From positions 59,193,188-59,257,187 of the forward strand of contig CM018031.1 of assembly GCA_008638375.1 (NCBI GenBank): a stretch of DNA of 64,000 bases, in the 5' to 3' direction. The stretch's first letter is position 1. The number at the start of each line of letters is the position of its first letter. The notes under the pieces were generated by a model, which worked only from the letters and a program-made list of their open reading frames with translations, had not been told where the DNA came from and ran no database searches. Shown here one piece after another: positions 21,064 to 32,057 of the stretch. Origin of the DNA: Nyssa sinensis (Eukaryota > Streptophyta > Magnoliopsida > Cornales > Nyssaceae). The position numbers and the translations under genes were made by a program.

Positions 21064-24000
21064 AGCATGAATCTATAGCAAAAAAAATGATTTTACCTGA
21101 TGTGGAAGTCTAGCATTCCCCCAGGCTGATGCGCCAGTCCCCAAATACATAACAGGTCTTTCTGAAAAGCAGGAAAAAAATAGTAGTCAGGAAGGTAAGA
21201 GAATCTGATATTGGCATTTCATGCATGCACCTAAGACATGCTTTAGACATAGGGCCATAGCAGACCTTTTCCTCCACTCAAGATTCAGTAGACTGAAACT
21301 TTTACGTGCTATAATATAAATTTTGTTTCAATTCACAAAACCCAAAGGATTTATAATTGCACTGCTGATCAATTCTTCCAATTTCCAACTCAAAGGGAGG
21401 TAGCCAGGTTCGACCTAATAGACAATGGAAACATGCAAAGACAACCTTCATGTCTTGTTTCTAATTGGAGTTCTGAAGATCTTGCTAGAGTATCACTTTG
21501 AAAGTCTTTTAGTAGTTAGTTAGTACCTTGTGTAAACAAAGAAAAATAGTTGATACACACAAGTGAGCAAAAGATTAAAGCTTTTGGCATGAGTTGGTCA
21601 AAACAGTGAAGAAAAGAAGTTGCTTAAACTCCTTTTACTTAAAACCATGCTCACTCAGTAGACACCTTCTCTACTACAAATTCAATACATAGAAATTGAA
21701 ACCATGCAACATAATCACTCACTCTACGTTTCCAACTATAAAGTGAAGTGGACGGTGAGAAAGTAGAAATGGTGCTAGATGCTATGGGAAGAAATTTAAC
21801 AAGCATCAAACAAGCTAAAAATTATAGGAATCCAGTGTGGCCCTCCCAGGCACTCTGCATTGGTGGGAACAAGACTGGGAAATCACCTTTTTTAATAATG
21901 GTTATTAAGCAAGCATTTAAATGAGAATTAAGTCGGATGATGCTTATAAACTCTGAAAAAAGTAGTTAGTTCAGCTGACTCCACAAATAGGGTGCTCATG
22001 TTATTATCAACAAATAGACAATGTTTTATCCAACTACTTCAGGTTGGAGCACGTGTGGATCCTTATCTGCCATTCTTACACGTCCAAAAATCCATTATGT
22101 TAGCTACAGAAAGTTCCCCACCCCTTAAATATTGAGCAGATTCCCCTTTTCTTGTAATGACAAGGGCCTGCTGAGCAGATTCCAGGCTGGTATTATCATT
22201 CATGTAAAACTATAACTTATAAAAAAAAAAAGTAGAAAGATAACTGTAAAACTACACTTAAAAAAAAAAAAAAACCTTGTGTAGCCAAAGAAGGATGCAA
22301 AAATCCTAACTTTAGGTCTGTCCTCGTCTTATATTGTTTACAAGCATCAAACCACATCCAACTTATTGGGAAACTAATAATTTAGGTGAAACGTCAAAAA
22401 TATTGAAGCCAGTCAGCACATGTGAATTTTACAGCTGTCTTATCATAAGAAAGCCTACAATCAAGGCTCTGATTTGTTTATATCATGGAAGAAGACCCAA
22501 CCAACTGGTCGTGGGCATGCTTGTCTATGTCATACCATCAGTGTTGAATAATCACACATCTATAGCACCAATTTGTTGCATCTTGTATACTTGAAACATA
22601 CTCCATACATGGAACAAAATGTTAGTTATACATTTTTCATGTGACAAGGAAAAATCCATAAGCAAACCAATTGAAAGTTGTTCTCAAATGAAAGATGTTA
22701 CTCACAAATGGTCAAATAGGTCAAAGCAAACAAGCATTTGGAAATTTCTGAAGTTCTTTTACTCACCAGCTAAACTTGTTGATGGATTATTGTACGAATT
22801 CATAGCAGCTGCCCAACCTGCATTATAAGAGTCAACAGGACTTTCACCATTCTGTTGTGAAGCAAAGTAGTGAGCCACCAAAAGAATTGGTTGAAACTGC
22901 CATTTTAAAACAAAAAATAGGGATGCTAAAGATCCGTATTAGATTTATGTACACTTTTTAGATTTAAAAGATATATTTCTTAGTTAAACCTAGCCAGATT
23001 AGGGTGGCACAGAACATCCAGGTGAATAATAAGCAGAGCTAAGCAGTTGATTCAAGTAGGTGCAGATAGCAAACACTCATATCAAATATTATCAACCACA
23101 AAAGGCATTTAATATATTGGCAGTAAACATTATTGATTACAACATAGTTAACAAAATTGAAGGTAGGCATAAGAATCTAAAAGAGTTTCTACAAGAATTT
23201 AAGTCTATATCCAAGGCCATCACATGTTGATTTTTTTTTTAATCTGCTAAACCCCTTTGGTTAACCTCTCTTCTTCCAAAACATCACGGTTGTACATGTA
23301 ATATTGTAGGATGGGCCCCTTATTTCACTATACCAATGGTGTAGGAGTACACATAAGATCACATAATTACATTCGTATTTGCTTTATATGTGTCTGTGTG
23401 ATAGATACACATATATTTGCATGAAATATTATTTAAGAGAATAAAAATAAAAGAGAGAATGATTAGACATCCTCATCGACACCTACGGATGCCATTTTGG
23501 ATAAAAGTGATGTCTGAGTTCATTTTGTTTTAAGGTCACCATGTCAAGTTTTTTGCATTCATATATAATCCCATCAACTGAAAAAACAAGAACCAAAAAT
23601 GATACTCCACATCAGCTAAAAGTAAAATGATTCATCAAAGACAATGTGGCGCAAACATACGGTCATTCATAAGCTGATAAGCTTCGCTGTTACAACACCC
23701 ATGCAAGGCAATTAAACCTGGACGAGGATTCTCATTCACAAGATTGCCACTTCCTGCATCCACATGATCTACAATAGGAACATTTCTTGAGGCAGCAACT
23801 TGATTCTTCTCTCCATCATTAGCGTAAATGTTGTTTGCTCGTTCAAATCGTTCTGCAAAATTAAGTACTACTTTTTCAGTGCAAAATGATTCATCAAAGA
23901 TAATGCAGTGCACACACAAGGTCAGTTAAATGTTGTGCATGTGATGCTTCATAACAGAGCAGCTCCAAATGTCATGTTTCCTTAACCATCACTCAATAAT

Positions 24001-25373
24001 TATCACACATAAACAGATATGTAGAACTAAGTCCATGGGGATGACAGCTTAATTCTTAGATCCATGGACTTCTACTTTGTCCAGTTGGTGGTCTGAAAAT
24101 AGATAATAATGGCTGTAATTCATCAAATGTTTTTCTTTATTGAGTCTCTCTCTGCTTTGCCTAGATGTTGGCCTGGAAGTGGAAAGTTCACTTTATAATG
24201 GGTATATTTTAGGATACTTTTTCTACTCTTCCTAGTTTGTGGCCTAAAAGTAAACAAAGTTCTCAACTAACTGCTCAAGATCATTACTTTGTTTTTGTGG
24301 ATCAATAAATAGAAATATATAAAAGGCGCGTGAGGGGGGTGAACCCATATACAAGGGACTGGCTACAAGATTAAGGCCTCAAGTCCCTCAAAAAATCAAC
24401 CAGCTCATTTACATGACTAGGATAGGCCTCTTTGACCCAAAAAAACAAAAGCCTCACAAAACAATCTTTAAGCACAAAAGGAGGTTTATCAGCCCCCTCA
24501 AAAATACGGTTATTTCTCTCCTTCCATTAGCACCATAATAAACACAGCGGGGCCATTCTCCAAGCTTTTAGAGACAGACCCCCTAGCTTGTTCCTTTTCC
24601 AGCCCAATAATAAATCTTTAACTGCAGCTGGCAGGACCCCTCAAGATCATTAATTTAGATTTGTTTATTTTATCTTGCATGGCTACTTGGCTAGGATCAT
24701 TAGATCAATTTTATCCTTACGCAGAATATAAATTAGAAGGTCAATGAAACCGATTTATTACACACACAGAATATAAATTAGAAGGTCAATGGAACCGATT
24801 TATTACAAACGATTACCACTAGACCAAAAAGTCTGAGACAAGCATATCATAACAAATGGTAGGGGGAAAAATCAGGCCATACAGCCTAGTAGCACTTGCA
24901 TATGTCAAAAGCACTTTTTCCTTCATGCTGCAGAGATTGGTGAAGTGAAGTGCTTTGTTACATAAGCTACACATGGAATGTCTTACAGAGAATTACAAAA
25001 AAAAAAAAGATCAATCAAGTTTCCATCAATTTATAATTAGCTTATAAACATACCAAGTTGAAGATCAGCTGCATACAGTAAACATACCAAGGTCATGTAC
25101 ATGTACTAAACGAACTGAAACTCAAATTCCCTAGAGGGCAAGAGACTTACCCTGAAAATAATAATGTAATCTACCAGGTGGAATATGTGCATTGGACACA
25201 AGAACAATTCTCCAACCTCTCCAAGTTTACACAAAATACTAGAGTGACACACAATATCAATTGCCTTGTATGCCTCAAAATCTTTCAACAATACTTTATA
25301 TTCATAATTTTTTAGACAAGTATTATGTAACTCAATACATTGAAGGACTCCTCTTTAGCTCTTATGCATCCAC

Positions 25374-25420
<47 letters not shown>

Positions 25421-28400
25421 CATATACGGATAAGTAAAGTCTAATTGTAATAACAAAGTGCCCGAGGGGGGCGCACCCAATTTACAAGAAAAGACCGTAT
25501 AATTAAAGCCTAGAGACCCCAAAAAATCAAGTAAAGGAATTACATACAGGATAGGGCTCCTTGGCCTAAAAATAAAGTATACGCAAAAAACCTAGCTTTG
25601 AAACAAAAGGGGGGACTAACGCTCCCCGTCAAAAATCTCCTATTTTACTCCCTCCAAAATACACCAAATTAAGCATAAAGGAGCCATCTTCCAAATAATC
25701 CATTGTCGCCATCTAAGAAGCAACTACTTAAGCAAAGCAGGTATAACCCAATGATGCCCAAATAAGGAAAGAATCATACTCCATGCATCTCTTGCAACCG
25801 AGTAATGGAGAAGAAGATAATACGCCCACTCTAAATCTCCTTTACACATAAGACACCTACCAGCCAAATGGAAGTCCCTTCTTTGCAAAATTGTCCATAG
25901 TGAGAATAGCATTCCAAGAAGCCGACAAAAAAAAAAAAAACTTAGAACTTGAGAATCCAAGATCAACTTCCAAGGGAAATGAACTCCATCTCTGCCACCA
26001 ATTCCTTGTAGAAGGACCGGATCAAGAACTCCTTGAGAGTTTTTTAAAATCCACACCAAGGAATCCCGTCTATCGACAATCACCCTATACTTGTTCCCTC
26101 AAAAGGCTACCCACTTCCACCAGCTCCCAATCATGCAAATTTCTCCTCAAAATTGGACTCCATACCACCTATCCACCCACTAAAGCGCAATAATCAGCCA
26201 CATAAACATCCTTAGACCAAGTTGTATAAATGAGGAAATCTCAACTTAAGGCGCCTATCCATACTATATAGATCATCCCAAAACTTTACCCTTGACCCAT
26301 CCCCACCTCAAAACAAAGGCACCTCCTAAAATCAGCCCTCCCTTTCCCCACAATCCACACCCTATGGCCTCCACCCTTTCCTTAGAAAACCAACCCCCAT
26401 CCTCAACTCCATATTTGGAAGACACAACCTCCTTCCAAAGAAGTCAATCTTTTGTCCCCGAACCTCCACAACCACTTGTTAACAAAACTTTGTTGACCCC
26501 TTCACAAATGGGGATCTTTGCCTTATTCCACCCCACTAAATAAATCTTCTTCTCACCCTCCATGCCATCCCAAAGAAAGTCCCTTTAGAGCTTCTCCAAT
26601 TTTTTCTTTACCGAGACTGGGATATGAAACAAAGGCATTAGTAGGCAAATTGTCTAAGGTACTCTTGATCAACATAAGCCATCCCCCTTTAGATACTCGC
26701 CACTAAAATCTCTCAACCACTATGTCTCACACTGGACTAGTTCTAGGGTAACCTCCTAAACCAAGCCATCTCTTCTATTCCTGTAACCTCCCTCATAGGA
26801 ATAATCTCAATCTTACCCAAATTGACTCAAAGTCACAAAACAACCTCAACACAAAGAAGGACTGAACGAAAAAACCTCAATTGCCTAGCTTTCGTGTGAT
26901 ACTCCGGTCCCACATCGGATGGGTGGAAGTAGCATGATTGGTATATAAGATACCATAAGTCTTACTACTAACAACTTGGGCTTAACTTTTTCAGCTATAA
27001 TGTTGTGGGCTCTTTAGGTTGTTGGGACCAATGTTACCTAGAATGTGGATCGTTACGATACGGGGAACGGCAATGGCAACGTAGGTCATTATTTGTTATA
27101 GAACATGGTACATTAGGAGTAGGCTTCTTTGGATCGCTTTATTGAAACGAAATACATTTATTTGGAACGTGATATGCTTTTTTATTATATTTGTAATAAT
27201 ATTGGTATTTATATATATACACCAAAACGATTTCAACGAATCCAAATCATTATAAAATAAAATTACAATGATGTGTGCGTATTTTGTATGATTTTTTCTG
27301 GACTTTTGATATTTTAGATTGGAATACTAAATCTTGTGTTCCAAATCGCTAATGATCCATGTTTTGAATCTTATGATCCCAATTCACAATTCGCTAAGGG
27401 AGGAGCGAGTTATAGTAATCATGGTTGGGACAGTGGACTTGGGGCATTACATTTGTGGTATCAAAGTCAGTTCCCAGAAGATAGAGGCCCCTAAAGTATC
27501 TATTTAATGGGCAGCAGGGAGATCGAGATCCACCCCACGATGACATGTGGTCCTTTGGGGGGGGGGGGAGAATGTGATACTCTTGTCCCACATCAGATGG
27601 ATGGGAGTAGTATGATTGGTATATAAGACGCCACAAATCTTACTACTAACAACTTGAGCTTAAACTTTTGAGTAATAATGTTGCGGGCTGTTCAAGTTGT
27701 TAGGACAGTGGACTTGAGGCATTACATTTCGCCTCACAAAGGACAAGAGTGTCATCAACAAATAATAGGTGAGAGACTCCAACCCTACTATCATTGCTAC
27801 CCTAGACAACAAACCCCTTCAATAGATGACAAATAAGAAAAGGGATAATGGGTGCTCTTGTCAAAGCCCCCTGCAAATATGAAAGAAGCCGGCTGGAGTG
27901 TCATTCACCATAAATAGAAAGGGTAATCGAGGAGATGCACACCTTCATCCAAACCTTCCATTTCACCCCAAATCCCATTTATTTCATCATAAACAAGACA
28001 AAGTCTGAATTGACATGGTCATAAGCTTTCTCTATACCCAACTTGCAAACTAAGCCCTTTTCCTTCTTCCTTCTTGCATCAATACACTCATTTGCAATTA
28101 AAACCACAACCAAGATTTGCCTGCCCCCTACAAAAGCATTCTGGCTACTAGAGATGACACTACCCAACATTCTCCTCAACCTCATTAAGAGAACTTTCAC
28201 CATCAATTTATAGACACTTCCCACAAGGCCAATAGAGCAAAAGTCTCCAATATCCTCCACACCTTCCTTCTTTGGAATTAAAGTTATGAAAGATGTATTC
28301 AAACTTTTTCAAATGACCCATATTGGAAAAAAAAAACTGAAAACAACCAATATATCCTCCCTAACAATCTACCAACAACACTTGACAAGGCCATGGTAAA

Positions 28401-30698
28401 CCCATCGAGTCCCGGGGCTTATCCCCATCACAGGACCTTAGAGCACGGATAATTTCATCCTCCTCAAGGGGCTTTTCCAACATATCAGCTTCCTCCCCAT
28501 ATATCAATTATTACATGCAACAAATTGGAAATGTAATTCAAATACAAAGACATATAATAGGCAGATAAACCATCAAGTCATCACTTTCTTTTGTGCAATT
28601 ATAGGCAATAGTGGAAAGGGGGATTTGTTTTTTCACCTACATTTGTAGGTGATCTCATAAAATATTTAGGGTTGGCCTCCCCAAATATTTGTTATTGACT
28701 AAAGGGGTGAAACATGATATCATCCAATTTTTTTATTAGTAAAAGATTGTGTATATATATTGAAGGCACTCAAGAGGGGTGAGCCCATAATTAAAAAAGA
28801 AAAAACAGAAAAAGAAAAGTTACAAAAATTAAAGCCTAAGATCCTCCAAAAACTCTATAAAAGTATCTAATTACAAGCGATTTGCCTCTCTAGCCCAAAA
28901 GAAAAGTAAATACAAAAAATTGTCTTTAAAACAACAAGAAAATAGTTCAATCCCATCAAATTTCTTTCCCTCCTTGAGCACTATGAAAGGCAAAGGGGAG
29001 CCATCCTCCAAGTATGCCTCACCTCCTTCCTAACTCGGCTTCACTTCCAACTCAAAAACACCTCCTCTGTGTGCGCGCGTGTGTGTGTGTGTGTGTATTA
29101 CTTTTGAAACAAAAAGAAAGTAGAGGAATAGATACAGAACAACAGTCCTTAGGATTGTGGTTTCCATTCTAGTTTGTGGGGTTGGCTTTGGGGGAGGCCA
29201 AACTCTATTTGATTTTCAAGAATTTTGAGAGTGAATCTTAATTAAAGGACATAGAAGTGTCCACAAATCCAATTACTATTATATAAGAAACATGGGGCTC
29301 TAAAGTTGCTTTCTTCAATCAGATGAGTTTTTTCAATCCCGACTCTACATGTTGCACAACTTCTAACTTTCCTGAGCCCACTTCTTTGTCATCAGCCGAG
29401 ATAGTGATTAGCTGGTCGTCGATATCGAACTTTACCCTTTGGTGGTCGCCCTACGTGATGGGCACTTCAAAAGGCGAAACTCTCATCGAAAAAGCTCATC
29501 GATCCAAATGAATCAGTCTTCTGGTATCTCTTCGCTCCCTGCCCCAAAACTGTTCTGATTTATGTTCAAAATAAGATTACAGAAATAGTTCCTTTGGTTG
29601 CTGATCTAGAGTTCTAGGCCCCATTGCTACATTTAGTTAAAGAGGCTTCAATAATTTTTCATTGCCTCGTCAAATTCATCAATAATTTGTTGTTTTCATG
29701 CAATATCATATTGTTCATGTGGTTAATTCTTTGGTTGTTTAGCTTTGTGTTGATTCTTTATTAATTTAATTTTTTGTGTTGTTGTTATGTTGTTTTTAGT
29801 GAAACCTTTATAGTACTAATGCTTATGGACATTGAACTTTTGTTTTTATTTTTATAGAATATTTATTTTCATCAAAATGGTTCGAACTTTTTAGTCACTT
29901 TTTCAAACGTATATACTTTGGGCCCCTAGGCTTAGGAAGATTTTGCAAGTTTATGCTATTGTTGGAATGTCTCACATCGTCCATTTATGGCCCCTCTGTG
30001 TGGTTTATAAGGCTTTAGTTCCCCTCTACTTAATACTTTGAATTTTAAGGAGTTGAATGGGCTAGGCCTTCCAAGTGGTATCGGAGCCAGATAGGGCTAG
30101 TCTTCCTGGCATGCCGAGTGTCTGGCTGCTGTGGTCTGGAGGGTGTGTTGGAATGTCCCACATCGCCCATTTATGGCCCCTCTGTGTGGTCTATATGGCT
30201 TTAGTGCCCCTCTACTTAATCCCTGTGTTTTAAGGAGTTGAATGGGCTGGCCTTACAAGAGCTATAAATCCAGATGACCTATAGATGCATTTGATGAAGC
30301 AACAAAATATGATTCAGCAATGTCAGGTTCAGATTGTTGAGTGCAAATGGAATATTTGGATTAGGTGCATCATGCATGTAATAGAAAGTTAATCAAACAA
30401 TCATCAAAACGCTGGAACTAAACTCGACTTTATCTATATATGTGTATGTATATATGGACATGTGCAAGTTCAGGAGAACCTTGACTAATAAGAGATTATT
30501 AGTTACTTACCTCCTCCTGATTTGCGCCTGCTGAGAGAACGATTCCTGCACAGAACCAAATCATGGCCCAACTCAAAATCAATCAATCAACCGATTATCC
30601 AAAATATAGAGAGAATAATACCTCTGGTTGGGCGGAGCATAGCGCTTGACGGTGGTAATGTTGGGCGTGGATGATGAATCGGTAGGGTTTTCCAGCAT
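20893..30698 (-). CDS. Conserved plant protein of unknown function (174 aa, six exons)
   Basis: Minus-strand exons in coding order: 30622-30698, 30511-30545, 23661-23852, 22767-22817, 21097-21161, 20893-20995 plus two bases to 20997. All are bounded by GT-AG and keep one frame. The protein starts MLENPTDSSSTPNITTVKRY and then APPNQRNRSLSRRKSGGERF, a basic Ser/Arg stretch that could act in nuclear import or RNA/protein binding. The middle is hydrophilic. Then come NPRPGLIALHGCCNSEAYQL, a likely folded core MNDRWAAAMNSYNN, ERPVMYLGTGASAWGNARLP, and the C-terminus SQMDFLSELRRAMRNANASS. I recall similar proteins annotated only as hypothetical in plants and do not assign a function. No signal peptide or membrane helix. 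Intron 2 is 6.7 kb, swollen by antisense LINEs and two TRIMs. The start is the first ATG of the open exon, 1.36 kb from the divergent RPA-interacting gene. Confidence 0.85.
21032..21060 (+). repeat. (GA)n microsatellite
   Basis: Uninterrupted alternating GA, about 29 bp, in intron 5 of the unknown gene, 35 bp from the last exon. Confidence 0.95.
24300..24645 (-). mobile_element. 5'-truncated antisense LINE 3' end
   Basis: The stretch GGGGGGTGAACCCATATACA, the run of short Pro/Ser-rich codons and the phrase TTAGCACCATAATAAACACA resemble the start of the antisense LINE at 25428. Read on the minus strand it is the zinc-knuckle end and 3' UTR of a plant L1-type LINE. No RT remains. Confidence 0.6.
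24723..24806 (+). repeat. 45-bp tandem duplication
   Basis: AGAATATAAATTAGAAGGTC and the bases after it recur 45 bp later (24723 and 24768) with one substitution. Confidence 0.9.
25376..25426 (+). repeat. (TA)n(CA)n(TA)n microsatellite
   Basis: Alternating TA, then about eleven CA units, then TATACATATAC, just outside the 3' end of the antisense LINE. Confidence 0.9.
26907..26949 (+). promoter_or_regulatory. USE + TATA module in the TRIM 5' LTR
   Basis: GTCCCACATCG at 26907-26917, then 24 bp, then TATATAAG at 26942-26949. The 3' LTR copy has a change at the last base of the USE (CATCA), with the TATA kept. Confidence 0.55.
27029..27423. mobile_element. 395-bp hAT-like MITE inserted in the TRIM 5' LTR
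   Basis: The insertion splits the LTR between GTTGGGAC (27021-27028) and a second exact copy of GTTGGGAC (27424-27431). An 8-bp target duplication is the hAT hallmark. Its ends, CAATGTTACC and the complement of GTAATCATG, are only loosely inverted. No coding. Confidence 0.75.
28727..29060 (-). mobile_element. Third antisense LINE 3'-end fragment
   Basis: It begins with the same kind of phrase as the other LINE ends (AAGAGGGGTGAGCCCATAAT) and continues with the complement of the LINE zinc-region text. It abuts the 5' part of the LINE at 25428-28726, so one LINE may have landed in another. A GT microsatellite follows at 29069-29097. Confidence 0.6.
29960..30257 (+). mobile_element. Short TRIM with about 112-bp LTRs (298 bp total)
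   Basis: Direct repeats 29960-30073 and 30146-30257 both start TGTTGGAATGT and end GGCCTT(C/A)CA. Between them, 72 bp start at 30076 with TGGTATCGGAGCC, an initiator-Met-type primer-binding site, and end GGTCTGGAGGGTG, a weak polypurine tract. GCTAT precedes the left LTR and occurs again at 30261-30265, three bases beyond the right LTR. The target duplication is therefore possible but not clean. No coding capacity. Confidence 0.8.
30155..30198 (+). promoter_or_regulatory. USE + TATA module in the short TRIM 3' LTR
   Basis: GTCCCACATCG at 30155-30165, then 26 bp, then TATATGG at 30192-30198. The 5' LTR has one mismatch (GTCTCACATCG). A T4 run lies at 30228-30231. Confidence 0.55.
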
Positions 30699-32057
30699 CT
30701 CTCCAACACCACCACAGCCACTAGAGAGAAGATATATATGGTATGGTAGAGATTCGCTTCAGCTCAAAGCATTTCAGACCCTCAATCACACACCTCTCAT
30801 CATCGTCCCTGCTTTTTTCTTTCTTCCCCGTCAATGCACGGCCGGAGAAAGATGGGAGGGATTCAATTTATCGATTAATTATATATTTTTCTAGCAGCCC
30901 CCGTCGAGGAGTATTAGCTCCACGCGCCTTCACTTAGCGTTGAAACACTCGCCACATGTGTGACGGCTGCAATTTTTTTTTTTATTAAGATCATGCTAAT
31001 TTAACGAGTTTTTTTTTATATTATAATCATGCAATTTGTATTTAAATTTTCCAATCTCACAATTTTAAATTCATATTTAGGATAAAAATTTAATTAGATT
31101 TATTAAAAATCTATTTTTTAATGAAAAATATTTAAGAGAAATTATATTAACCAATTAAAATTTGGAATTGATTTAAAATAAAAACATTTTATTCTACTCT
31201 AAATTTATAAAATAAAATAAAATAAAATTGTACTATTAATTAATATTTTTAATTATAATTTTTTTTAGTTGAGATAAACTTGATAAAAACACATTTGTAA
31301 AATAAATATGATATTATGAGAATTTTTTTGTAATATATGATAATTATAAAAATTTCTCATGTGTTTTTTTTTATAATAAATTAATTTTTTAATGACAAAT
31401 TTGGACCAAAAGTATAGGATCAAAATTTTTATAATTAAAATCTTAAGAGAACATTTTATAAAAATATAAAAAAATTATGGGACAATTCTTAAATTTTAAA
31501 ACAAAAACTCTATAAAAAAAAAAAGGAGTAAAAATCAAAATTTAAAGGGCCAAAGTCTCCTAGCCCCTTTTTTATGTTTGTCATCCTAACTTTTTCATTA
31601 GAATTATCGAGAGATGAATATTAACGAAAAAAAATTATACTAATTTTTTTTAATTAAAATTATAAACAAATTAATGTAATAAATAATAATATTTTAGTCA
31701 TATAAAAATATAATTAAAATTTTAATATCACTAATAACAAATTTTATACAAATTAAAAACTTGTATATAGTTATTACATATAATCTAAAAAAATTAATGA
31801 AATTATTATTTTTTATTTTAAGGTATGTGAGGGTTCATGAACCCGACCCGTTAACGTCAGTGGATCAGGATGCGCGCCGAGAAGGTTACAATTAGTTTCA
31901 GGGCGGCGCATATTACCCCAACAACGCACTTGTCGATTCATTACCATCTCCGTTCATCTCTCTCAATAGATAGATGACATATTCTACATAATTTTGCTGG
32001 AGAGTCTCCGATCTTTCTCATTCCTCAATCGGTGCAACAAACAACAAAATCAGTGCA
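30699..32057. other. Divergent upstream region shared by the unknown gene and the RIP gene
   Basis: 1.36 kb between two start codons that point away from each other. The left 200 bp (CT-rich) is probably the 5' UTR of the minus-strand gene. 30965-31830 is extremely AT-rich with no ORF. The right end, about 31835-31950, is GC-richer (GTTAACGTCAGTGG, CGCGCCGAGAAGG, GGGCGGCGCAT) and probably holds the RIP promoter. No TATA box could be assigned safely. Confidence 0.6.

Larger units (their letters stand above)
26895..27726 (+). mobile_element. TRIM retroelement with 154-bp LTRs and 5-bp target duplication
   Basis: The 5' LTR starts at 26895 (TGTGATACTCCGG) and ends at 27451 (GGGGCATTACA); it is enlarged to 557 bp by an insertion. 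The 3' LTR at 27573-27726 is the plain 154 bp. Between them are about 120 bp opening TTTGTGGTATCAAAG, an initiator-Met-type primer-binding site, and closing in a G-rich polypurine tract ending GGGGAGAA. TTTCG flanks both ends (26890-26894 and 27727-27731). There is no coding capacity, as expected for a TRIM. It sits inside the antisense LINE. Confidence 0.93.
25428..28726 (-). mobile_element. Degenerate antisense L1-type LINE in intron 2, interrupted by a TRIM
   Basis: Minus-strand fragments in order: near 28440-28500 EKPLEEDEIIRALRSCDGDK; at 27979-28302 the reverse-transcriptase fingers and palm ([41 protein letters not shown]); at 25724-26083 the C-terminal zinc region (RRDFHLAGRCLMCKGDLEWA, then HYSVARDAWS). 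Many stops and frame changes; no intact ORF. The 5' endonuclease part is missing. The TRIM at 26895-27726 sits inside the RT region. Confidence 0.85.
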
